Assembly (NCBI GenBank): GCA_017443765.1
Contig: JAFSYB010000070.1
Location: forward strand, 1 to 32,048
Origin: Muribaculaceae bacterium
GTDB taxonomy: Bacteria; Bacteroidota; Bacteroidia; Bacteroidales; Muribaculaceae
DNA: 32,048 bases
Direction of reading: 5' to 3'
Part shown: one piece after another, positions 1-7,127 of the stretch
Position numbering within the stretch: position 1 is the first letter of the stretch
Layout: the number at the start of each line of letters is the position of its first letter
Made by a program: the position numbers and the translations under genes
The notes under the pieces: model-generated
Seen by the model: only the letters and a program-made list of their open reading frames with translations
Databases searched by the model: none
Told to the model about the DNA's origin: nothing

Positions 1-1064
1 ACGGTGCCGACTTCTTCGCCTATAACGGCAAGAACTTCGTGGTCTATCCCTGCGGTGCTGCCAACAACGCCTACTATGATGGCTTTGCCATCTATGAGAT
101 TGGCGCCGAGGCTCCCCTGTTTGTGAAGGAGCCGACCATCGCTACCGCCCCCAACGCATTCCAGGCCAACTGGCTGAACGCCGAGGTGACCAACGACGGC
201 GTGATCATTTATCAGTATGTGCCCGGCAAGAGCATGGAGGTTTACAAGATGAGCGCACCTCAGGAGGAGCCCACCAACGTGTACATCCTGGGTGAGGTGA
301 ATGGCAACAACTGGGCACCCAACGTGGGTGTGCAGATGACCATGGGCGATGGTGGCCCGGTTTACTTTGCCGACATCGAGTGCGAGGGCCGCAACGACGG
401 CTACAACTACTTCAGCTTCACCACCGAGCTGGCCGAGGACAACGACCAGGGTGGCTGGGACTACATTGCTCCCTACCGCTTCGGTGCTGTGAGCGAGGGC
501 GACTTCCTGGTGACCGACGAGATGCTCGGCATCGAGCTGTCTATGACCTACGACGGCGGTCAGGCCTACAAGATTCCCGCTGGCAAATACACGCTGATGC
601 TGAACCTGGAGACGATGAAGCTCGTCATCACCAAAATTGAGGAGACCCGCACCATTTCGGGTACCGTGTATGACGCCGAGGGTCCCGTTGCCGGTGTGAC
701 CGTGACCGCCACGCTGATTACCGACGAGCCCGAGGGCATGCGCCGCATCGACGGTGTGTACACCACCGAGACCGACGCCAACGGCTACTACGAGCTGGAG
801 GTGCCCGCCGATGGCCAGTACATGGTTACCTTCGAGAAGGAGGGTTACCAGACCCAGACCGTGAACGAGATGGAGGCCGAGGCTGTGACGCTGGAGGTTG
901 ATCCCAACACCGCCGTGAGCGACCTGAACACCAACAAGGCTGTTGCCAGCGTGAAGTATGTGAACGCCGCCGGCCAGGTGAGCAGCAACGCCTTCAACGG
1001 TGTCAACATCATGGTGACCACCTACAGCGACGGCAGCAAGAGCGTCGTGAAGGTGGTGAAGTAA
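1..1064 (+). CDS. Secreted/surface protein, C-terminal part (carboxypeptidase-regulatory-like domain and sorting-type tail)
   Basis: The reading frame is open from the left edge (first full codon at base 3) to TAA at 1062-1064, so only the last ~353 residues are present and the true start lies outside. Visible order: about 90 residues that look like the end of a repeated beta-rich domain; a module beginning near 'TNVYILGEVNG' and ending 'GKYTLMLNLETMKLVIT', resembling beta-sandwich modules of Bacteroidota surface glycan-binding proteins; a carboxypeptidase-regulatory-like fold ('ISGTVYDAEGPVAGVTV' to 'GYYELEVPADGQYMVTFEKEGY'); and a final ~45 residues ending 'SDGSKSVVKVVK', which resembles a type IX secretion C-terminal sorting domain. 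Secretion to the cell surface is therefore inferred; the substrate is unknown. A strong terminator follows directly. Confidence 0.75.
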   Translation, partial: GADFFAYNGKNFVVYPCGAANNAYYDGFAIYEIGAEAPLFVKEPTIATAPNAFQANWLNAEVTNDGVIIYQYVPGKSMEVYKMSAPQEEPTNVYILGEVNGNNWAPNVGVQMTMGDGGPVYFADIECEGRNDGYNYFSFTTELAEDNDQGGWDYIAPYRFGAVSEGDFLVTDEMLGIELSMTYDGGQAYKIPAGKYTLMLNLETMKLVITKIEETRTISGTVYDAEGPVAGVTVTATLITDEPEGMRRIDGVYTTETDANGYYELEVPADGQYMVTFEKEGYQTQTVNEMEAEAVTLEVDPNTAVSDLNTNKAVASVKYVNAAGQVSSNAFNGVNIMVTTYSDGSKSVVKVVK

Positions 1065-1100
1065 TCACCTAACCATCGCTCCCCCCGGTGAGCATTATCG

Positions 1101-1135
1101 GCCGCGCCCCGCACCCCGGGGCGCGGCTTTTTTTT
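1101..1135 (+). terminator. Rho-independent terminator of the surface-protein gene
   Basis: A perfect 10-bp stem, GCCGCGCCCC (1101-1110) pairing with GGGGCGCGGC (1118-1127), has a 7-base loop and is followed at once by eight T (1128-1135). It starts 37 bases after the stop codon of the gene ending at 1064. Confidence 0.93.
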
Positions 1136-1310
1136 CGAGGCTTGCCGCCGAGGGGGATTGCGCGTGCGGGGGGCGGAGGTTGAGCCTCCGATTACAGAAA
1201 CAAACCCCAAACGCGGGGACGGCGACCAAATGCGGGGACGGCGACCAAAATGCGCTTGTTGCACTTGGGACAATCCCAAATCATTCCCAAATGGGCGTAC
1301 AAAAGTGCGC
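1136..1310. other. Non-coding spacer with short inverted repeats
   Basis: I see no gene between the terminator at 1101-1135 and the tRNA-Val transcript. The stretch holds a small hairpin CGGAGG/CCTCCG (1174-1179 and 1185-1190), the tandem 19-bp repeat listed separately, and TTGGGA/TCCCAA (1265-1270 and 1274-1279). No TAnnTTTG element stands out on either strand. Confidence 0.5.
1213..1250. repeat. Two tandem copies of a 19-bp unit
   Basis: The unit GCGGGGACGGCGACCAAAT (1213-1231) is followed immediately by a second copy (1232-1250) that differs only in the last base. Two copies with no spacer are not a CRISPR. The origin is unknown; replication slippage is the simplest explanation. Confidence 0.8.
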
Positions 1311-1354
1311 AAAAACAAGGAACTTTAACGGTGATTTTCTCCATTAAAGTTCCT
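1311..1354 (-). terminator. Terminator of tRNA-Val
   Basis: The arms AGGAACTTTAA (1318-1328) and TTAAAGTTCCT (1344-1354) form a perfect 11-bp inverted repeat. Read on the minus strand, the hairpin lies 17 bases past the tRNA 3' end and is followed by TGTTTTTG (1317 down to 1310), a U-rich tail as expected for intrinsic termination. Confidence 0.8.
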
Positions 1355-1371
1355 AACAGCTTGATTTTCAG

Positions 1372-1449
1372 TGGTGGGCGCTATCGGATTCGAACCAATG
1401 ACCCCCTGCTTGTAAGGCAGGTGCTCTGAACCAGCTGAGCTAAGCACCC
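1372..1449 (-). tRNA. tRNA-Val (anticodon TAC)
   Basis: Read on the minus strand this gives a full cloverleaf. The acceptor stem is GGGTGCT (5') with AGCGCCC (3'), containing one G-U pair. A D-arm 'AGCTCAGCTGGTT' is present. The anticodon loop CTTACAA carries TAC (plus-strand bases 1412-1414), the T-loop is 'GGTTCGAATCC', and ACCA follows the acceptor stem, so the CCA end is encoded in the gene. A Bacteroidota promoter lies just upstream and a hairpin terminator just downstream, so it appears to be a single-gene transcript. Confidence 0.97.
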
Positions 1450-1470
1450 TGTCGCGCTCAAAAAGCGGTG

Positions 1471-1500
1471 CAAAGTTAATTCTTTTTGCTGAAATGGCAA
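1471..1500 (-). promoter_or_regulatory. Promoter of tRNA-Val
   Basis: On the minus strand TAACTTTG (1471-1478) matches the Bacteroidota -7 element TAnnTTTG. A TTG sits 19 bases further upstream (1498-1500), the usual -33 spacing. The -7 box lies about 20 bases before the mature tRNA 5' end. Confidence 0.8.
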
Positions 1501-1571
1501 AATTTTCAGGCATTTTTCTGGCTTTGCCGACGTTTTTGTGCGGTTTGGGAATCAGAAATGGGCTTGGGGTA

Positions 1572-1602
1572 TTGGATATGTGCGAGGAAAAGAGTACTTT
1601 TG
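1572..1602 (+). promoter_or_regulatory. Promoter of the MscS-family gene
   Basis: TACTTTTG (1595-1602) matches TAnnTTTG, and TTG at 1572-1574 is 20 bases upstream. The element lies 21 bases before the ATG at 1624, which supports that start codon. Confidence 0.75.
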
Positions 1603-1623
1603 TGAATCAAATCACTAAGGCTT

Positions 1624-2784
1624 ATGACTCTGTTTACCATTCTACTTCAAAGTACGCAGGCAGCTACTGGCACTGCCTCGTCTATCGCATCATCGGCTGG
1701 CGAGAGCGGCCCGGCCGTCGTTGCCAGCCCCGACTCGCTTTCCTTGGCCGCCCCCACGGCATGGGCCGCGACAGTGAAAGGCTTTGACTGGAGCGGTGCG
1801 TTCACCGCGCTGTCGACGCAGGCGGTGTCGTTTTGCCTGCGGGTGGTGGCAGCCATTGTGCTGTTTTTCATTGGCAAGTTTATCATCAACAAAATCCATG
1901 CGGTCACCCGTGCGGTGATGATCAAGCGTGACTTCGACCGATCGCTGGCCACATTCCTGCTGAGTCTGATTCGCTTTGTGCTCCTGTTCCTGCTGATTGT
2001 GTCAGTGATAGGCGTACTGGGCATCGAAACGAGTTCGTTCATTGCCATCTTCGCCTCGGCGGGTGTGGCGATTGGCATGGCGCTGAGCGGCACGCTGCAG
2101 AACTTTGCGGGAGGCGTGCTCATCTTGCTGCTTAAGCCATACAAAGTTGGTGACTACATCGTGTTTGGCGAGTACAAGGGTTTTGTGAAGGAGATTCAGA
2201 TTTTTCACACCATCTTGACGACCTATAACAACGACCGCATCATCATTCCTAATGGAGGCTTGTCGACTGGTGCGCTGAACAACCTGTCGAGCGAGGCCTA
2301 CCGTCGGTTGGAGTGGCGTGTGTCGATATCCTACGGCGATGATGTGTCGGCGGCCCGCAATGCCATTCTGTCGCTGCTCGACAACGATTCCCGCATTGTG
2401 AAGCAATACGTCGAAGACCATGAGCCTGCACAGCCCGCAGCCTCGACCAGCCCGTCAGCGGCAGCCGGCGAGGAAACACAGCGCTCGTGGTGGAAACGGT
2501 TGCTGCATTGGCTCCACCTGTCGAAGGCAAAGGCCACCGAGTGGAAGGCACAACAGCAAGCCGACATCGAAAGCCGGCTGCCCAAGAAGGACTACTCGCC
2601 AGTGGTGGCTGTGGAGAGCCTGGCCGACAGCTCGGTGGTGCTGGTGGTGCGCGCCTGGTGTGCCACGCCCGATTATTGGAGTGTGCTTTACGCCATCAAC
2701 GAGCAGATTTACACCACCCTACCCGCCCACGGCATCAACTTCCCATTCCCGCAACTCGATGTGCATGTAAGGAGCAATGGGTAA
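1624..2784 (+). CDS. MscS-family mechanosensitive ion channel
   Basis: This is a 386-residue inner-membrane channel of the small-conductance mechanosensitive family, expected to release solutes on hypo-osmotic shock. An alanine/serine-rich N-terminus (1-50) is followed by hydrophobic segments at about 68-88 and 110-132, and by the pore helix region at about 137-170, with the glycine/alanine pattern 'SAGVAIGMALSGTLQNFAGG'. The MscS beta domain follows ('KPYKVGDYI', 'FHTILTTYNNDRIIIPNG'). The C-terminal alpha/beta domain is split by about 56 low-complexity and basic residues (266-321: a Pro/Ala/Ser run, then 'SWWKRLLHWLHLSKAK'), which is unusual for the family. The ATG is placed by the promoter at 1572-1602. 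The gene converges on the GH13 gene with only 14 bases between stops. Confidence 0.93.
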   Translation: MTLFTILLQSTQAATGTASSIASSAGESGPAVVASPDSLSLAAPTAWAATVKGFDWSGAFTALSTQAVSFCLRVVAAIVLFFIGKFIINKIHAVTRAVMIKRDFDRSLATFLLSLIRFVLLFLLIVSVIGVLGIETSSFIAIFASAGVAIGMALSGTLQNFAGGVLILLLKPYKVGDYIVFGEYKGFVKEIQIFHTILTTYNNDRIIIPNGGLSTGALNNLSSEAYRRLEWRVSISYGDDVSAARNAILSLLDNDSRIVKQYVEDHEPAQPAASTSPSAAAGEETQRSWWKRLLHWLHLSKAKATEWKAQQQADIESRLPKKDYSPVVAVESLADSSVVLVVRAWCATPDYWSVLYAINEQIYTTLPAHGINFPFPQLDVHVRSNG

Positions 2785-2798
2785 TGGGGCATTGATTC

Positions 2799-4118
2799 TC
2801 ACTTGTTTTTCAGGATTAGATACTGGTAGGGGTTGAGGGGTATTCTGCCCTTGACGTCAACGTCGGTGCTGTCGAGCAGGTTGATGCGCGGCCGGTTGCT
2901 TAGCACGTCGGGAAGCTCCACATCCACCTTGCGGTCGCGCACATTGACCATCACCACATAGACACCGTTACCTTTCGAGAACACGAGTGCGTCCTTGGTC
3001 GAGAAGCTGCACGGCTCGCCATGCCGCAGGCCGCTCTCGGCATTGTAGAGAGCCAGCAAGCGTTGGTGCTCACGCCACACATCGCCATTGGCCATCCAAT
3101 CGACGGGGACATATTTGAAGAAATTGATTGGCTTGGGATAAGCCACTTCTTGCGAGCCGTAGATGAGTGCACCGCCGTGGAGGAACCATGTGGCCACCAA
3201 AGCCGCCATCTGTCCGCGGGGTCCGAACTGCTCCACGGGTGTCACCTCGGTGGAGTGGTCGTGGTTGGTGGTGAAGCGCAGTTTCACCTTTCCCTGTGGA
3301 ATGCTGTCGTACTCAGCCTTGTCGACATCAGCCAGCATAGTTGCCGGAGCTTGGGCTGTGAACACCTTCACAAGCGCGTCCTTGAAGTCCCAGGCATAGT
3401 TCATGTCGAAGCCAGCCGTGAAGTTGTCGTTTCTCTTGCCCTCGGCAAGCATGAGCAGCTTCCTTGGCTTGGCAGCGTCGCGCAGGGTGTCGATGGCAGC
3501 CTGCCAAAAGTCGGCCGGCACGCCATCGGCCACATCGCAGCGGAAGCCGTCCACCCCCACCTCGGTGACCCAGTATTTCATGGCATCAATCATGGCCAGG
3601 CGCATCTCGGCATTGTCGTAATTCAAGTCGGCCACATCGGTCCAGTCGGTACCCGGGGGAAAGACGACATTGCCCAGCGTGTCGTGGGTGTACCATTCGG
3701 GGTGCTGCTTGAGCCAGGGGCTGTCCCAGGCGGTGTGATTGGCCACCCAGTCAAGAATCAGTGCAATGCCGTGATTGTGGCAGGTGTCGATGAGTGCGCG
3801 CAGGTCGTCGATGGTGCCAAACTCGCGTGCCACGGCCTTATAGTCACGAATGGAGTATGGCGAATTTTTCGATTTCTCCTCGCCAATGGGATAGATGGGC
3901 ATCACCCACACAACGTTCACGCCGAGGCTGGCGATGGAATCGATGCGTGCTGCCACTGCCCGCAGCGACTGACGCGGTGCGAACACACGGGGATTGACCT
4001 GGTACATCACCACATCATCTACTTCGGGCAACGAGAAAGCGGCCTTCTGCTTGTCGGCCTGCGGCCGGCATGACTGGAACAGCAGCAACAAAGACAAGAG
4101 GTAAAACAATTTTTTCAT
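2799..4118 (-). CDS. GH13 alpha-amylase-family lipoprotein
   Basis: This 439-residue protein has a lipoprotein signal (MKK, a leucine-rich core, lipobox FQSC with Cys17). The rest is a GH13 (beta/alpha)8 barrel with all four family regions: DWVANH (123-128), GFRCDVADG with the nucleophile Asp195, MLAEGKR with the acid/base Glu226, and TTNHDHS with the third acid Asp287. A short C-terminal beta domain ends at 'YQYLILKNK'. The catalytic set is complete, so activity on alpha-glucans is likely; the exact specificity is not readable. No acidic surface-export motif follows Cys17, so a periplasmic-facing position is as plausible as a surface one. No SusC/SusD pair is nearby. Confidence 0.93.
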   Translation of the reverse strand: MKKLFYLLSLLLLFQSCRPQADKQKAAFSLPEVDDVVMYQVNPRVFAPRQSLRAVAARIDSIASLGVNVVWVMPIYPIGEEKSKNSPYSIRDYKAVAREFGTIDDLRALIDTCHNHGIALILDWVANHTAWDSPWLKQHPEWYTHDTLGNVVFPPGTDWTDVADLNYDNAEMRLAMIDAMKYWVTEVGVDGFRCDVADGVPADFWQAAIDTLRDAAKPRKLLMLAEGKRNDNFTAGFDMNYAWDFKDALVKVFTAQAPATMLADVDKAEYDSIPQGKVKLRFTTNHDHSTEVTPVEQFGPRGQMAALVATWFLHGGALIYGSQEVAYPKPINFFKYVPVDWMANGDVWREHQRLLALYNAESGLRHGEPCSFSTKDALVFSKGNGVYVVMVNVRDRKVDVELPDVLSNRPRINLLDSTDVDVKGRIPLNPYQYLILKNK

Positions 4119-4271
4119 AATTGGATTTTGAGTTATGATAATAAAAAAGAAGAGGCTGAATGCGAATCAAATCCGGGCATAAAGGATAAACAGCTGAAAT
4201 CTAATCAAAATCAGTTGTTATGTCATTAGGCCCGGCCCGTCCGAGCTGTGCCACCGCATATAGGCGAGGCG

Positions 4272-5657
4272 TCAGGAAAGTTTCTGACGGAGTTGTTCTA
4301 TTTCGTCGCGGAATTTTTTCTCGACCGACATACGCTGCTCCACCTGCTTGCAGGCGTGCAGCACGGTGGCATGGTTGCGCGAGAGTCGCAGTCCGACGGT
4401 GGTCGAAGACATGTTCCCGATAGTCTTGGCAAAATACATGAGCACCTGCCGAGCGTCGCTGATTTCACGCTTGCGCGACTTGCCGTAGATGTCTTCGGCA
4501 TCGATGTGATAGAAGTCGGCCACGGTCTCGACCATCAGCTCGAAGGTGCAAGGGGGTTTCGTTCCGATTTTCACCGAATTGCCAATCACCGTTTGCGCCA
4601 GCTCGGTAGTGATTTCGCAATTCAAGACCGTTGCATGTGCGAGGAGAGAAACCACCACTCCCTCGAGGTCGCGCACGCTGTCGGTCACCCTGGAGGCAAT
4701 TAGGTCAAGCACCTGTTCGGAGAGTGTGAGTCCGTCCTGCGCGGCTTTCAGGCTGAGCACCTCGCGACGCAGGTCATAGTCGGGCTTGGCCAGCTCCACG
4801 GTCATTCCCCATTTAAACCTCGAGATAAGCCTGGGCTCAAGGCCGTCAAGCTCGCAGGGGCGCGTGTCGCACGACATGATGAGCTGCTTGCTGTTCTGGT
4901 GCAGGTGGTTGAAGATGTGGAAGAAGGTGTTTTGTGTGGCAGGCTTTCCTGCAAAGTCTTGAATATCATCAATGATGAGGACATCGATGCTCTGGTAGAA
5001 GCTGATGAAATCAGGCGTTTTGTTGTTGCGCGAGGCCGAAACGAACTGGTTCTCAAAAACCTTTGCGGTGACATAAAGCACTCTGGCGCGTGGATTGCGC
5101 TCCTTGATGCGAATGCCAATGGCCTGGATAAGATGTGTTTTCCCCACACCAGTGGAGCCGAACACGAAGAGCGGGTTATAGGTCTTGTTGTCCGGGTCGT
5201 TGGCAATGGCCTTGGCCACTGTGAGTGGCAAAAGATTTGAAGCACTTGAGCAGTAGTTCTCGAACGTGTATCTCAAGTTGAGCTGCGGGTCGATGTCGTC
5301 ATACTCGGGCTCGACAAAGGGGTTTGCTGCCACACGCTTGCGCGTGGTGTTTCCATACTTGAGAATGGCACTCTCGCCGGCATCGGCCACCTTGACTTCC
5401 TCGTTCCTGGCCACGTTGGTTCGGTAGAACAATTTTGTGGCCGGCCCGAAGACCCGGCTGATGACACTCTTGAGCAAGTGGAGATACTGCTCCTCGATAC
5501 GCTCTATAAAAAAGGTGGAAGGCACCTTGAGTGTGAGTGCATCGTTCTCATGGGAAACGGCAACAATGGGAGCGAACCAAGCTTTGAATTGCTCGGCCGA
5601 GAGGTTGTCCTTGATGATTTCAAGGCACTTGTTCCATTGTTGCGAAGTCTTATCCAT
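4272..5657 (-). CDS. dnaA: Chromosomal replication initiator DnaA
   Basis: DnaA opens oriC and loads the replicative helicase. The 461-residue protein has all four domains. Domain I starts 'MDKTSQQWNKCLEIIKDNL'; a variable linker covers about 85-125. The AAA+ domain III carries Walker A GSTGVGKT (167-174), Walker B IIDDIQ (228-233) and the arginine-finger region 'EPRLISRFKWG'. Domain IV is the DNA-binding helix-turn-helix with the signature 'SRNHATVLHAC'. An in-frame start ten codons upstream exists, but the added residues do not resemble DnaA, so the ATG at 5655-5657 is preferred. The gene stands alone between a GH13 gene and an AT-rich non-coding region. dnaN and recF are not adjacent. Confidence 0.96.
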   Translation of the reverse strand: MDKTSQQWNKCLEIIKDNLSAEQFKAWFAPIVAVSHENDALTLKVPSTFFIERIEEQYLHLLKSVISRVFGPATKLFYRTNVARNEEVKVADAGESAILKYGNTTRKRVAANPFVEPEYDDIDPQLNLRYTFENYCSSASNLLPLTVAKAIANDPDNKTYNPLFVFGSTGVGKTHLIQAIGIRIKERNPRARVLYVTAKVFENQFVSASRNNKTPDFISFYQSIDVLIIDDIQDFAGKPATQNTFFHIFNHLHQNSKQLIMSCDTRPCELDGLEPRLISRFKWGMTVELAKPDYDLRREVLSLKAAQDGLTLSEQVLDLIASRVTDSVRDLEGVVVSLLAHATVLNCEITTELAQTVIGNSVKIGTKPPCTFELMVETVADFYHIDAEDIYGKSRKREISDARQVLMYFAKTIGNMSSTTVGLRLSRNHATVLHACKQVEQRMSVEKKFRDEIEQLRQKLS

Positions 5658-6015
5658 GAAAATAAAAAGCGGTGTCGAGTTACCCAACAGGGGCTGCTTT
5701 TCACACTACAAAGTTCGGCCGAAAATTTCACAAAAAAAATAGCAGAAAAAATTTGGAAAATCCAATCTCATGCCAAAACCCTATGAATCATGGAATTAAA
5801 AATTCCACCCGACACTGGCTTGTGAAAAAATTACACGCCTCTCAAGTTTTCTATTTTTCAGCCGTTTGCACAAATATGTTCCACAGCAAGCCATCGGCAG
5901 CATAAAGAATGTGGCGGTAAAACACGCTCTTTTTTTATTGTTTTATGCATTTATGGCAGAAAACCGAGTGCCGTCCAATATTTAGACGGGGTCTAAACAA
6001 TGGCAAAAATGTGGT
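5658..6015. other. AT-rich non-coding region upstream of dnaA (possible but unproven origin-like region)
   Basis: No gene is seen in these 358 bases. The region is rich in A and T runs. It holds two short palindromic hairpins, TGGAATT/AATTCCA (5791-5797, 5801-5807) and TTTAGAC/GTCTAAA (5981-5987, 5991-5997). Three near-matches to the DnaA box TTATnCACA are present: TGTGAAAAA (5821-5829, reverse), GTTTGCACA (5864-5872) and TGTTCCACA (5877-5885). None is perfect. It must contain the dnaA promoter, but no full TAnnTTTG element with correct spacing stands out; GAACTTTG on the minus strand (5709-5716) is the nearest. Confidence 0.4.
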
Positions 6016-6912
6016 TCAAAAAACTTTCACATTAATGTATCGCTTGGGATTGGCCTTAATATCAATGAACAACGAATCGAGGTCGGAAATGGTCCTGTTG
6101 GCATTGTTGTAGAGCGAGCGGTCGTTGAGCAACAATCCAAGCGATGAATTGGGGTCGTTGAGTTTGGCCGTGAGGGCTTGCAGATTGGCAACTGTGGCGT
6201 TGACCTGATTGAGTGTCGAGTCGATTGGCAACGTCTGCAGGTTGCCGCTGAAGTGGTTGATGTTGCCCGAGGCATCGGCCAGGTTGCTGGTAATGCCATT
6301 AACATTGTTCATCACGCCGGGCACCGACTTGTTCAGTGAGGCCATGAGTTGGTTGAGCTGTTGTGCGCTTTGAGCCAGCTGCTGCGTGATGGCATCGAGG
6401 CGTGCGATAGACACTTTCAGCGCCGGGTCGGCCACGATGTCGTTCACGCCGCCCATGATGGAATCCACCTTGGGGAGAATGCCGCTCACTTGTGGCATGA
6501 TTTCGGTCTGAACCCGGTCCATGAGTGAGTGCGGCACAACCCCGGGAATCTCGTCGCCCACCTTATAATATTGTTCAGTCGTTGCCATTTCGAGGGCAAG
6601 CGTGGAAGCACCGGTGAGCGACGACACCACGCTCACCGAGCTGCCGACGGGAATGTGCAATTCGCGGTTCATGGCCATCATCACCGAGATTTGGTTGGTG
6701 GCGTAGTCGTAGGTGATTTCGCGCACCTGGCCCACCTGGAAACCATTCACCATCACGGGTGCAGCCTCGACCAGGCCATTCACACGCTCAAACTTAGCAT
6801 AATAGAAATTTGCCGGCTTGAACATATTCACCCCCTTGAGGAACTCAATGCCCCAGTAGAGCAAGCACAGGCTGGCAATCACAGTCACCGCAATCAAGAC
6901 GTTTTTCTTCAT
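6016..6912 (-). CDS. MCE/MlaD-family lipid-transport protein
   Basis: This 298-residue protein is anchored by one N-terminal membrane helix (about 4-20). An MCE domain follows at about 38-112 ('FERVNGLVEAAPVMVNGFQ', then 'VGQVREITYDY'). A long helical region rich in Asn, Gln, Leu and Ser (about 135-260) probably forms a tubular or coiled extension across the periplasm. The protein ends 'KRYINVKVF', as is common in Bacteroidota homologues. MlaD-type proteins form hexameric rings that move phospholipids between inner and outer membranes. The usual partner ATPase and permease (mlaF/mlaE) are not next to it here. It has its own promoter, divergent from aroE. Confidence 0.9.
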   Translation of the reverse strand: MKKNVLIAVTVIASLCLLYWGIEFLKGVNMFKPANFYYAKFERVNGLVEAAPVMVNGFQVGQVREITYDYATNQISVMMAMNRELHIPVGSSVSVVSSLTGASTLALEMATTEQYYKVGDEIPGVVPHSLMDRVQTEIMPQVSGILPKVDSIMGGVNDIVADPALKVSIARLDAITQQLAQSAQQLNQLMASLNKSVPGVMNNVNGITSNLADASGNINHFSGNLQTLPIDSTLNQVNATVANLQALTAKLNDPNSSLGLLLNDRSLYNNANRTISDLDSLFIDIKANPKRYINVKVF

Positions 6913-7014
6913 CTTTAAATAAGTCGTTTTTTAGGATTAAGCACTGTTCACGTTGAGCCGCTGCGACACTGGCCACAAGGCATAACAACGAGTGACAGAA
7001 ACTGAAAATCGTGG

Positions 7015-7045
7015 CAAATTTACTAAAAAACGCCTCATGAGGCAA
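7015..7045 (-). promoter_or_regulatory. Promoter of the MCE-protein gene
   Basis: On the minus strand TAAATTTG (7015-7022) matches TAnnTTTG and TTG (7043-7045) lies 20 bases upstream. The predicted transcript would carry roughly 95 bases of leader before the ATG at 6910-6912. A perfect 12-bp palindrome fills most of the spacer. Confidence 0.75.
7032..7043. promoter_or_regulatory. Palindrome GCCTCATGAGGC between -7 and -33, possible operator
   Basis: GCCTCATGAGGC is a perfect 12-bp palindrome lying inside the spacer of the minus-strand promoter and about 40 bases upstream of the aroE -7 element. Each side is flanked by the direct repeat AAAAAACGCC (7025-7034 and 7044-7053). The position suits a repressor site acting on one or both divergent genes, but no regulator is known. 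Confidence 0.4.
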
Positions 7046-7084
7046 AAAACGCCAATCAAATTACAACATATTGAGAATTTTTTG

Positions 7085-7092
7085 TAATTTTG
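7085..7092 (+). promoter_or_regulatory. -7 element of aroE
   Basis: TAATTTTG matches TAnnTTTG, 35 bases before the ATG at 7128. No TTG is found at the expected -33 distance. The element lies inside a longer in-frame alternative coding start at 7071, which argues that 7071 is not the true start. Confidence 0.6.
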
Positions 7093-7127
7093 CAGTGATT
7101 GGGAATATCAAATCAACCATTCGGAAC

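Noticed and set aside
1213..1250. CRISPR-like repeat
   Set aside because: There are only two copies and no spacer between them, so it is a tandem duplication.
1372..1449. tRNA-Val as an attachment site of an integrated element
   Set aside because: No integrase, no duplicated tRNA 3' end and no mobile genes are found nearby; both flanks look like ordinary chromosome.
2785..2798. Terminator between the convergent mscS and GH13 genes
   Set aside because: Only 14 bases separate the stops and no hairpin with a T-run was found there.
3021..4073. Long open frame on the plus strand opposite the GH13 gene
   Set aside because: It is antisense to a gene with complete catalytic motifs, its product has no recognisable domain, and it follows from codon bias of the GC-rich coding strand.
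5658..5687. Longer dnaA start ten codons upstream
   Set aside because: The added residues do not resemble any DnaA N-terminus; the ATG at 5657 gives the standard domain I start.
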